DNA of 64,000 nucleotides from NCBI GenBank assembly GCA_002778195.1, contig PCDI01000004.1, forward strand, positions 3,136,226 through 3,200,225, in the 5' to 3' direction. This DNA comes from Raffaelea ambrosiae (taxonomy: Eukaryota; Ascomycota; Sordariomycetes; Ophiostomatales; Ophiostomataceae). The notes under the pieces were generated by a model. That model made no database searches, was not told the DNA's origin, and saw only the letters and a list, made by a program, of their open reading frames with translations. Below, piece after piece: positions 43,656 to 53,089 of this stretch (positions are counted from its first letter, which is position 1; each line of letters starts with the position of its first letter). The position numbers and the translations under genes were made by a program.

Positions 43656-44384
43656 CTATTCTATCTGTTCTATGGTCTCGAAGCTTCCCATGCTCAAATA
43701 ACCGCTGGCATCACATGTTGCATACACCAATACCGCCTTTGTTGTGATTCTCTTCCAGTCGTAGTGGAAGGGATTGGCAATCCACATCTGACAGTGCTCG
43801 ACATGCTTGTAGTCGAAGCTGGCCACAGTCAACAACGAGTGGTGTCGGAAGAATTTCCGCATGAGAAAGGCACAATGCCAGAAATGGGACCCCCAAGCCG
43901 TGTACAAGACACCTATTTCGCCCTTATACACGGTATCAAAGTCCACAACTTGCGTGCCATTTGTGTCCAAGTAGTAGGGCAGCTCTTCCTTCTCGTGGAT
44001 AGCAATGAAATCTGCGTTGAGATCGGCATCAAAGCATGGTTCTGGAACCCAAGAGTAGCTCCAGGTCTGAAGTTTGCAACCGAGAGACCGTGCCTCTTCA
44101 GGACTGCTGCCGCAGTGGAGTGGTTCTTGAGCGGTGGCCAAGCTGTGTTCGTGGCCGGGAGGACGGGCAGAACACGCCTTTTGAGACCAAACGTATCCCG
44201 GGATGGCAGTTGTTGCCAGTCCTACTAGAAACGCTGCACAAACCATTGCGAGCATCTTGGCGGAGAACGGCCCCTGTGACGTGTGTTGTAGAGATAGATC
44301 TTCCTCATCTGTATCTTCTCGAAGCAGAGACAGACGGGCATCGTTTGCTTGATTGTCTTCAGATAATTTCCCATGGGCATCCAT
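43656..44384 (-). CDS. DUF3328 / UstYa-like oxidase-type protein (copy D)
   Basis: Single exon, 242 residues, converging on the precursor gene 300 bases away. Acidic cytosolic N-terminus, a membrane helix (about 43-65), then a luminal domain with CGSSPEEARSLGCKLQTWSYSW (91-112) and PEPC. The paired motifs are HFWHC (167-171) and HVEHC (194-198). The stretch AWGSHFWHCAFLMRKFF matches copy A (TWGQHYWHCAFYQRKFF), so A and D are the closest pair among the five. Likely a membrane-bound secretory-pathway enzyme acting on the same peptide; which bond it makes is unknown. Confidence 0.87.
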   Translation of the reverse strand: MDAHGKLSEDNQANDARLSLLREDTDEEDLSLQHTSQGPFSAKMLAMVCAAFLVGLATTAIPGYVWSQKACSARPPGHEHSLATAQEPLHCGSSPEEARSLGCKLQTWSYSWVPEPCFDADLNADFIAIHEKEELPYYLDTNGTQVVDFDTVYKGEIGVLYTAWGSHFWHCAFLMRKFFRHHSLLTVASFDYKHVEHCQMWIANPFHYDWKRITTKAVLVYATCDASGYLSMGSFETIEQIE

Positions 44385-45003
44385 TTTGGCTTGGTTGTGA
44401 TGGTTTGCTGTCAGTGGTGAATTCTCCCTGTGAGAAGAACGGAAAGCTTGGACTCACACAGAGCGCAAAGGTGTCGTCTGAAGGCGAGGATACACTGAAA
44501 GCCGGGAAAGGGGGAAGAGAGCCCGAGAAAGCAGTGGTAGCAAACCAAGGGCTCGTGAATTGGTACTTGGAAGTCCATAGCCGAATCGGCATTCTGGCAA
44601 CCGGAGTTGGTTACAGTCGGATTTGGAAGGTGGCATTATCACTCATTTGGTTGTCGAGGATTCAGTTGCATGTAAGGTGCGGGCCCCCGAAGCCCATGTA
44701 TAGCCACGTCATGATCAAACCCGGTCAAATGTTGACACCTAGTCGCCGCCATGTGTGATTGAGTCTTGCAGTGCGCATGCGGGTGGAAGTACCGCACTTA
44801 TCAAACTGGGAATTACTGGTGCCGTCCGAGGTAGTCTGCGTGTAAAAATCCACCTGCGCGAGGACTTCTTCATTAGGGGCCAATCTGACCGCCCACATTC
44901 TCCTCTTGTATGAATGCCAAATTTCCTAGTTATCCTTTCATATTGAGCCCGTAGTCTACGTTTGCGGTGAGCCATCGCCACTACAGTTGCCCTCTCAAGC
45001 AAA
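44385..45003. promoter_or_regulatory. Divergent intergenic region between copies D and E
   Basis: 619 bases carrying the promoters of copies D (minus) and E (plus). No additional small peptide gene was recognised. A frame running antisense to D continues here but has no independent support. Confidence 0.5.
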
Positions 45004-46022
45004 ATGGAGCAAGACTACGAAAAGGGACGGTCATCGACCAGCAGCCCAAGATGTAACAGCTCAGAAGAAGAACTAGGATTCATCTCCGAGCAATCAACCG
45101 ACAAATACAAACTCAAGAATGGAACTGCTGAGCGACTGCGCTCACTGAGCCTGCGTGCTGCCCTGGAAGCATGCATGGGGATTCTCTTATTTATTCTTCT
45201 CATGGTCATCGCGACCATACATACTGGCTCGCATCGATCATCAGCCCCAAGCAGGAACATGATTGCAACGTTTGGGCCGTCCTGTAAGACATTCTTTCAT
45301 GATTTCCCATCTCGTTATGATGATCAACGATTCTTAACGAGGCAACATGACAGTGCCGGAAAAGGTTGTCCAGTTTGGAAATGTAGCTGGATTTGGTCCG
45401 GATCTTGTGTACGTAGACCACGAGATGCTCTACAACGCGACACACAAACGGGAGTTGCACGAAAATTGGCAGAAGCTGTATCCAAAAAGCAGAGGCTACA
45501 TCAAAGCCAGCCCCGAGCCAGGAGACACCTTTGAATACGCCAACCCTGCCTACCATCTGGATGACTTCCCAGAACAAGGCGACCACTATGAAGGCTACAT
45601 TCTGAGTGTCTTTCACCAGCTCCATTGCCTTGTAGGTGCTCCCTGTCTTGCTATGTATCCTTTTCCTCTATGCCGTGGAGAGACTGGCTGACAAATGGCA
45701 GTCCATCCTGACCGCTCGCCTGGGCACGTCCTACGAAGAATTTGCCCACTACACTCGACCACAGCTTGAGCATACAACTCACTGCATCGAGTATCTGCGG
45801 CAGGCCATTCTTTGTGCGGGAGACACAGCGCTGGAAGGCGAGACCGGGTCCTGGCCAGCCTCGGCTGCCTGGGGCCAAAAGCATACGTGCAAAGACTACG
45901 ATGCGCTGATTGCCATGGCGGACGCCCGTGGCATGTGGGATCTGGGTGAGGCAAGGCACCCAGACATCCACAAGATCCACCCTGACCCGAAGGAAACAGA
46001 AGGGAAATACGGCGGCGACTGA
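45004..46022 (+). CDS. DUF3328 / UstYa-like oxidase-type protein (copy E, canonical form)
   Basis: Three exons, 45004-45283, 45354-45631 and 45702-46022, give 292 residues. The second intron ends at 45701, 11 bases after a GCTGAC branch site; an in-frame alternative acceptor at 45680 would add seven residues. Membrane helix about 55-72. This copy has the canonical UstYa signature: HQLHCL (181-186) and HTTHCIEYLRQAI (210-222), followed by a C-terminal WGQKHTCKDYDAL segment. A Y-x-N-x-A-Y-H stretch (155-161) precedes the first motif. It differs from the more compact copies A-D and is the best candidate for the principal cyclising enzyme of the cluster. Confidence 0.9.
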
Positions 46023-46999
46023 GGGACAGGCCAGGCCATAGGCCGCTAGGCGACGGCCAGCCAGTATACAAGGACAGAGAGCAGACACAGTATCGACGAG
46101 CGTCAGCTCAGATGGGGTATTGTATGTACAGGCGCTTCGAGTCGTTTGGCAAAGGCCAGTTACAAAAGACGGTCATCAATAAGGTTAATTCTCAAACCGC
46201 TCTACAGAGGAACAAAAAATGGTTGCCGCAAAGAGGAGTACGAGTTTGAAGTACACAGAAAAAGGCGCTGTTAGCCGGCAGTGCACTCACACGCCCGATG
46301 TTTTGTGCAAGTCAACTTTCGCCAATCTTCCATCCAGCCGTGTGAAGCATTCCATAGCATTCTGCCCCTGGTCTTCTTCTTGGCCTTCCCATGGGTCTCT
46401 TGAGGCTTCCCTCGAGCTTCAGCTACAACCGTTTTGCCATTGTCCCTCTCCGTCTTCTCCTGGCCTCGTCCATGGGCCTCCTCGTGCGAAACATGTTGCG
46501 CCTAATATGGCTAACCGCCAGGCGCCTTGATATGTTTCAGCTACCCTGTTTTCGCCTTTTTCTTGTCCTAAACCAGACGAATCTGAAAAATTTAGCAATC
46601 ACATGGCAATCCACGTCCTGGAGCAGAAGCGCCGAGCTGACGGGAAGACTTCACGTTGCAACTATCCGAGCATGCCACCATTCCACATCTTTCACATCCA
46701 CAACTCCATGTTATTCAACAACGTTCAAAGAAATACTGATTATTTTTGCAATGCAGAAGTCGGCCAGCGACTTCCCGAAACCCAACTGAGTAACGCCGTG
46801 CCCAATGCCATTAATAATACAGAACCCCATTCGTGTATCCTTGGTGCTCTTCCGGCCAACCACCCCCCCTCCCCTTCCCCAATACAAAAGAAAACAGGTA
46901 AATGAGTGACGAGTGAACGAGCGACATGTAAACGACTGGACGATCAAATGATCAGACAGAAATACAATGAGAGGCCAAGTGGATGAACAGACTGCCTCA
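46023..46999. other. Intergenic, right edge of the DUF3328 cluster
   Basis: About 980 bases with only short unrecognised frames, including one of about 100 codons at 46603-46905 with no supporting features. No transporter or regulator is seen at this cluster edge. Confidence 0.5.
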
Positions 47000-48723
47000 T
47001 CACGGTAGCCTGTGGTTGCGCTTCAGGGGAAACCTCTTGGCCATGAGACCTTGTCGCAGCTCTGTGACAGGGCCGGACTCGAAGGGGTAGTCCGCGTACA
47101 TGCTGATCCACTCTTTCGTCAACGGGCGCAGACGGCCAATTTCAGCCCTATGCTGACCCAGCCACAAGCCCCGTGGATTGGCCATGTGGATATATTTGGG
47201 GATGTCCCTTCCGTGGTTGGGCGCGCCCTTGAGGTGGAATTCGTGACTGGGGAAGAAAGTCTTGTTCTTCCTCTTCCGTTCTGTGAGCACAGCAGAGGAG
47301 AATCCTATTCGAAAGTGACAAACAAGTTGTGGTTAGCACAAAAGAAGGGAAACAACGGCCCCTCGAACATGGGAAGGGAACGCGGACGCATGTACGTACT
47401 CCCAGAAACCATTTGCATGATCCATTTCCCATCCACCATGGTGCAGAATTGGTCGTCGTTGATGAACAGGGTGCCTGCTTCGTGCTGTCCAATGGCAGGG
47501 CTGACGACGGAGTGTTTGAACGAGTCATAGGCGTCGATTGTGCCGCCGAACACATGTTTCTCCCAAGCCTGGCCCGGGGACGCATACAGCTGGTCGAACG
47601 AGGTGAACCGCTGGGGGCGGCCGGCGTCCCGGACGAGAGATGAAAGGAACAAGGCGACGTATTCCTGGGCCACGGCGAGCGCCATGATCAACAGATACTT
47701 GAAGTAGCCCTGCTGCGGTGTTTGCGAGCCCACTTTGGACATCATCTGAGAACAGGATTAGTAGTTGTTTCACAAAAAGTACTCTTTTGTGTGTCGTGAT
47801 AGTTTCCGACTTTTGAAGGGCCAAACAAAGAAAAAAAGGAAAAGGAAAAGGACACCGTAAAGCCCATAGCAAAAAAAAAAAAAAAAAAAACCACATACCA
47901 GTTTGGATAGACGGAGCTCACCAGCTGTCTGCGTGTTGAATCTTTGGCCCCGGTCAGAGTTTGACTTCCTGAACTCGGCCTCCTGGCCGAGCTCGGTCAT
48001 GTCGTCGGTCACGTACACGGGAGGCATGTTGGTGCGGAGCATCTGCAGGAAATGGTCCACCCGCTGGTGCATGGACGCGTCGTCTCGGAAGAGGACCGTC
48101 TGTGGAGGGGCTTGCCGAACCGCTTGCTCGCCGATTTGCACCAGGCCGGCTCTGCCCCTGTCCCATTCCAGGAGCCGGATGCCCATGTCGATCACTCCAG
48201 CCGTGAGCCAGAATTGCTGCATGCGAGGCTCCACCTGCTGCCACCCTGGCGGCGCACGAGACCCGGGCGGCGCACGCTCGGCCGGGTTGTGGAAGATGTG
48301 CAGATGCCGCAGCGCCAACAGAGCGACCAGCCGTCCGTCGGCAGTCGCCCCATCGAGCGGGTGAAACACGGACGGCCCTGTGTACGGATCGCCTTGTCCG
48401 CTGTGGGGGTGGTACGCGTAGTCGTCGGGCGAGAACGGCACCCGAGACGTCTGCATGCTCCCATTGGGACGCGGCTGTCCATGCGGAGCGGACAGCGAGG
48501 GCTGCACCATGCCGTGCTGGTTCTGTGCGAATGGAGTGGGCGCAGGCGCCGGCCGCCAGGCGCTGGGGACGCCTTGTCTCGCCCCCGGGCCACTAGGGCC
48601 TCGACGAGACGGAGGCGGATACCCCTTGGGAGGTGGTCGAGGCCGCGGTGGGCCGTTAGCCAGAGCTGGATGGCCCGGGAGACGTTGTCCCTCGTGAACT
48701 GGTTTGGATGAAGAGGAGCCCAT
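47000..48723 (-). CDS. Hypothetical protein, possible N-myristoylation, paralogue of 50779 gene
   Basis: Three exons on the minus strand, 47899-48723, 47400-47745 and 47000-47304, all GT-AG and in phase, give 491 residues. The N-terminus MGSSSSKP fits the myristoylation consensus (Gly2, Ser6). A Pro-rich disordered stretch (about 10-100) follows, then DGRLVALLALRHLHIFHNP, QQFWLTAGVIDMGIRLLEWDRGR, and a helical segment ending AVAQEYVALFLSS. The sequence corresponding to HExxH in the paralogue is here QEYVA (302-306), so a metal-binding function would be lost. AWEKHVFGGTIDAY is shared. The C-terminal exon includes EFHLKGAPNHGRDIPKYIHM. Family and function not recognised. An upstream ATG (48759) would destroy the myristoylation site. 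Confidence 0.75.
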
Positions 48724-50778
48724 GGCGAAGAGCGAGGACAGATGAGGAAAGGGTGTCAAAGAATGAATGGGAGGAGAGGAACAATGGGAGAAAGCAGTGA
48801 AGAAGCGGTTGATGAAGTGCCTGCTGAAAGAGAAAGGCCGTCAAGACAGTGGGAACTGTAAGAGAAATCGAGATGTGCTCCTGGGCTATGAAGAGTAGCA
48901 AGTTTGATATCTTCCAAGTGGTCCACGAAACACGGACGAGCAGTCCCCTTATGTAGACAAATCGACATCTCTCGACATTGTCCCCCATCCGCCTTGACAG
49001 GGTCTGTCTGCCCACAACGCCATTTGCATCGTCGTTTCATGTCGAGACGTAGGCTGGAAGGCGTTTCTTTCGTGTGGTCGTGGCAGGCCGCAAGACGTTT
49101 CTTCTCGAGGTCGTCTCATGGCTGCTTCAGAGAAGCCTGGACACCGGTCTCTGGGCTGTTCAGTCAAACAAGACTTGAAGAAATGGGCGACTCTCCGTTT
49201 GGACCAGAGGCCAGGCCTGTGTTTGATCTCACGATAAAATGTGAGCAGCCTACGTTTCCAGGGGGGGGGGGGGGGGCTGTGGCAGGGAGATGTTCTAAGA
49301 CGTGGCCGGATTTCATAGCCTCGAGGTTCCTTTCGCCGGCCAACTAACACGGACGATCTCGGTCGGTGGTGGCCATTTCCAGCCTCGTGATCAAACACTT
49401 CGTTCTGCGACGGCCCTCTGGCCCATATTCGAGGCAGGCTGTCCGTGGGCGCCTACAAGGCACCCAGACCAGCTCGCCAGCCCATTGGCCCAGCGCGTAA
49501 TTCCCACTGGTCCGCACAGAAAGCACAACCGATCTTCTTTTTGTTCTCTTTTTTTTTTCCCTTCGTCTTTTTCTTCTCCAGTCTGAACCCAGCCAACGGA
49601 GACATTGTGAGACATTGTGGGACTGTCATGCCTGAAAGGCGACGGGTCTCCCCGTCTGGGGCCACATGAACAAGAAAGGAAGCGCCTCACGGCAGCTCCC
49701 GAACAAGGAAGGGTATTCGCGTTTCTTCAGGCGTACCGCTGGCAAACAAGCCCTGAACGCCCCGAGAGAAATTGTCGGCGGCTATGAACAGACCCATACT
49801 GGCGCTTGTCGAGCATCGGCTGTGTGAGCAACGTTGAGATTGCAGAATGTCCCTGGAATTTTTGCAGACTGTCCTGTAATTGCATTGCGTCTGAGTGCAG
49901 CATGAAACAACTTTGAAATCACGTAACAAAAAGGCATTCGCTGTGATGCACAGGAAGTCCACAGAGCAGGATAGAAGACCAGCATCTTGCTTAGTTCTTC
50001 CTCCGCTCAAAATTCAAACTCTGCTTCTTGCATTTGCAAATGATTGTATTTTTTTTAAACCTGAGTCTTTCGGGATCAAACCCGAGTCGCAGGTTCTTAG
50101 CCTCATCTTCTGCGCCAGGGCAGAGTTGAGTGTGCAGTCGGATGGGGTGGTCCCGGTCGCAGACAAGTCCACGGCAGTCAAAATGCACATTGATAAGTGG
50201 CAACCCGTCGATGATCTGGGCATATGTTTGGAGGGCAATTTCAGTGGATAAGACATTGCGCACAGACCGAAACAGAGTGCTGCGATGCTCCTCGTCCAAG
50301 AGATCGCACGAGACAAGGTTCTGGAAAGGTATCTGAGAAGACATTGCCGAAGACAATCAAGAACCACAGAGGCAGCTTTATTGCTTTGCTTAGATGCAAA
50401 GCAATAGGAACGACGTGAGAGAGAGAAGATAGCAGCAATAGGCCAGAAGAGTCAAGCCAGAGAGACAGGACGGAATAGGAGCTCCCAGAAGACGAAGGGC
50501 TGACATGAGGCAGTGAGAAAAGAAAGCGCGTGGAAAGAAGGAAGAGAGCAGGCAGAGTGGGGTTGTCCGTCAGTTGTAACATGCAGCCAATCATAGGCCA
50601 GCTTTGTTTCTCCCCAGCGGTTCACCCCTGGGATGTCCAGCATTCAGAATAGACACCGTTCAACCGAACATCAAAAGGTGCCAGTAAGAGACCATTGCAT
50701 GGAATTCCGGTTTCAGAGACACGAATGGCCGACGAGCCGTTGGCTAACAAGGCCTAACACGCGATCAAGAACACACGG
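48724..50778. other. 2-kb intergenic region with homopolymer runs
   Basis: Between the divergent paralogues. It contains a G16 run at 49261-49276 and a weak candidate gene at 49991-50356 (separate entry). The rest shows no coding signal. Confidence 0.5.
49991..50356 (-). CDS. Weak hypothetical ORF
   Basis: A 121-codon frame starting MSSAMSSQIPFQNLVSCDLL with a central stretch EIALQTYAQIIDGLPLINVHFD and a basic C-terminus (KKNTIICKCKKQSLNFERRK). No domain recognised. Composition is protein-like rather than low-complexity, but an overlapping frame on the same strand is nearly as long. It may be a short gene, a fragment of an adjoining spliced gene, or chance. Confidence 0.3.
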   Translation of the reverse strand: MSSAMSSQIPFQNLVSCDLLDEEHRSTLFRSVRNVLSTEIALQTYAQIIDGLPLINVHFDCRGLVCDRDHPIRLHTQLCPGAEDEAKNLRLGFDPERLRFKKNTIICKCKKQSLNFERRKN

Positions 50779-51915
50779 TTGCGCTCAGCACTTGTGAAGT
50801 CGTTGGTTAAGCGCCCCCCCCCCGGGCATCTTGAACTTGTGGGGGGGACTCGCATCTTCCAAAACCCGCTAGAGGAATGGATAGACTTCGAGCAAGTCAG
50901 AAAGGTGAGGGCGGATGCTAAGAAGACCTTGGAGGAAGAAGAAGGCAAGATGCCGATTGGTAGTGAGAGGGGAAGCAGCTCGGAAGGAACAGATGCTGGG
51001 AGATGGGAACCATTGGGTATCGATAACCCGCACACATGGTATGTGGCTGCAGTGCTCGACTTTGCTCTTCGGCTCCTAGAATGGGAGAATGGCAGACGAG
51101 CCCTGGTTGATGTCGGGAAAGACGTTGTCGCAGAGTCCTCCCCACATACAAACCCACAGCATATTTGCTAACAGTGTGTTGTACACTTCAGATTATTCAC
51201 GGGTTTGAAAGTGCCAGCACGCTTGAGGAATTTCATACAATTGCGTTTCATCTGGGAATCATTGTTGCTCACGAATTTGTCCACCTGTTTGTCACCTCCC
51301 TTATCTTGGATGACGGTACCTCCACCCCGCTGCCTGTATTTTTCATTGAGAGGTATGCTGTTATGGATGGAGATCGAATGGTCGGGAGTGAATCGGGTCG
51401 TACGTGGGAAGGGAAGGTGTTCGGTGGTTGCATAGAGGCCTGCACGTACCGAAGTAGACTCTGCGGAGTTCTGCAACCAGGTGGCCTGTATCTCTTACGA
51501 AAAAGCGATGCCTTCAGGTTGAGATACAGCTATATACAGCGAATGCTGAAACTTGGTATGTTGAATTTTCTACTCCTTCATACACTCTCATCCATGTTGA
51601 CTATCATAACTAACAAACGTGTTAGACTTCACCAGTAACGTGGAAGTGACGGCCAAGGGACAAGATATAAAAGATTTCGAAACGGCCACAAACTTCAAGT
51701 CGAAATTCACCTTCATGGCGGAAGTTCGCGATGCCAAATTGCTTGATAGAAATACATTAGAGAAAGGTAACTTGGATCTTCTGACTGAGAGGGACCTTGG
51801 AGAGCCATACAACTTTGCAGATGGTGATTACAGACGCCTATACCGGATTCTCCTCAAAGAAGAACCGCCGCTGCAAGGACAAGGACAAGGACAAGGACAG
51901 CAACCCTCCATTTAG
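50779..51915 (+). CDS. Hypothetical HExxH protein, possibly a damaged gene
   Basis: Paralogue of the 47000-48723 gene on the opposite strand. Read as 50779-about 51126, then 51192-51555 and 51626-51915. The middle exon holds GIIVAHEFVHLFVTSL, an HExxH motif of the kind that binds catalytic zinc, and TWEGKVFGGCIEAC. The first part has TWYVAAVLDFALRLLEWENGR, matching the paralogue. The 51556-51625 intron is clean (gtatgt, TAG). The intron before 51192 has a good branch site and acceptor but no consensus donor, and about 65 residues present in the paralogue have no counterpart. The gene is therefore either truncated and possibly non-functional, or uses an unusual donor. The C-terminus is a Gln-Gly repeat. 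The start is uncertain; function unknown. Confidence 0.5.
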
Positions 51916-52438
51916 GGGTTCGTGCCCTATTGTTGTCCTGTCACTGCCGTCTTGGGAGGAGGGGCTGGCTTTTGTTTAAGGACTGCCATGGATGAGTTGG
52001 CTCTGCATTTTTAGATTAAGTCCGTTTAATTGATTTCATGTTGCTCTGGATTTACCCTGTCGACTGTACAGGTTCCACAGAAAGTTTGCCAACAGAAAAT
52101 TAGCCGTGTTACTCCTAGTATGAATGCATCTTAGCTGAGATGTAATACCGAGGAAGACTGTAGATGCCAGTGTTCTGTCTATAGACTTTCGAATATCACG
52201 GTAAGAACGGATACGAAATAAGTCTAGATTCTTCTCTCAAGACCCAATGGCTCCCCAACAGACTGGCTGCTGCTGGATGCAAATTCAAATCCCAGCTCTA
52301 ATACGTTCAGTAAAATCGAATTACACAGCATTGGTTTGGCCGCAGAACTGTGACCTGCTCTCCTTGGTGGCAGGTGTGTTGGTGGGGGACAACGAGCAGG
52401 AGACATCGGCGCGAGAGCACAGGAAGGCTGGTCTGTAA
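51916..52438. other. Intergenic, no gene seen
   Basis: 523 bases with short unrecognised frames between two hypothetical genes on the plus strand. Confidence 0.5.
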
Positions 52439-53089
52439 ATGGCTACACAAGATAAGAACAACCCAGACGGGGTGCACAATATGGTGGGTTACGGGGAAGA
52501 GATCAGGACCCTGGGCGGTGTCTTCCTCTTCAACCATTCCTTAAAGTGGTCAGAGGATGAACCGGAGCCAAATATCTATTTTGAATGCTCGCGAAGGAAA
52601 CGGACGTACAGAATCTGTCAACTCCTGGACAAGCAACAGAAGAAAATCGTTGATTTTTTTATGAGTACTGACAACAACGCTACAACGAATGAACGTTGTC
52701 CGCTCCCTATGTTCCCAACATACGATAACAGAAACAGAATCGACCCAGAAGATGCACTATGTGTTCACAAAGTCTACCGGGGTGTCTGGGAGAGGCCACC
52801 TCCTGTTCCCCACTCGCTAAATCGTCAAAAATGTGTGGTCTCAACGTTGGACTATCCGGATCTTATTGAGGGCATGAATAAGAGACTGGCATATGTCGAA
52901 GAGTGGAACAGGCTAGAGGAGAAAGCGAGACGAGAGGAGAAGAGAAAAGCGGAAGTATCCTCTATAGGAAAACATGGGAAGGCAGAGAGAGAAGCAGAAG
53001 AAGTCAGAAATAGAAACCTGGACGCGGAACAAGCAAATCTGAAGGGCTTTGATAAGGAGGACACCGGAAAGGGAAATTCTAGCAGTTGA
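52439..53089 (+). CDS. Hypothetical protein with charged C-terminal coiled coil
   Basis: Single-frame 216-residue protein. The N-terminal half (GYGEEIRTLGGVFLFNHSLKW, then PNIYFECSRRKRTYRICQLL) looks globular. The middle has DPEDALCVHKVYRGVWERPP, and the C-terminal 60 residues are Glu/Lys/Arg-rich with heptad-like spacing (WNRLEEKARREEKRK), suggesting a coiled coil. No family recognised. It sits in an accessory region next to the HExxH gene on the same strand. Composition supports coding, but an upstream exon or different start is possible. Confidence 0.5.
   Translation: MATQDKNNPDGVHNMVGYGEEIRTLGGVFLFNHSLKWSEDEPEPNIYFECSRRKRTYRICQLLDKQQKKIVDFFMSTDNNATTNERCPLPMFPTYDNRNRIDPEDALCVHKVYRGVWERPPPVPHSLNRQKCVVSTLDYPDLIEGMNKRLAYVEEWNRLEEKARREEKRKAEVSSIGKHGKAEREAEEVRNRNLDAEQANLKGFDKEDTGKGNSSS

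Noticed and set aside
44036..44758. 240-codon plus-strand frame antisense to DUF3328 copy D
   Set aside because: It overlaps a gene with clear family motifs and has no motifs of its own.
46603..46905. 100-codon frame at the right edge of the DUF3328 cluster
   Set aside because: Contains His/Asn-rich sequence but no signal peptide, repeats or family pattern. Not supportable as a precursor or enzyme.
50040..50130. tRNA-like boxes on the minus strand (TGGCGCAGAAG and GGTTTGATCCC)
   Set aside because: The boxes are about 35 bases apart, too close for a tRNA, and no acceptor or anticodon stem can be drawn. They overlap a possible coding frame.
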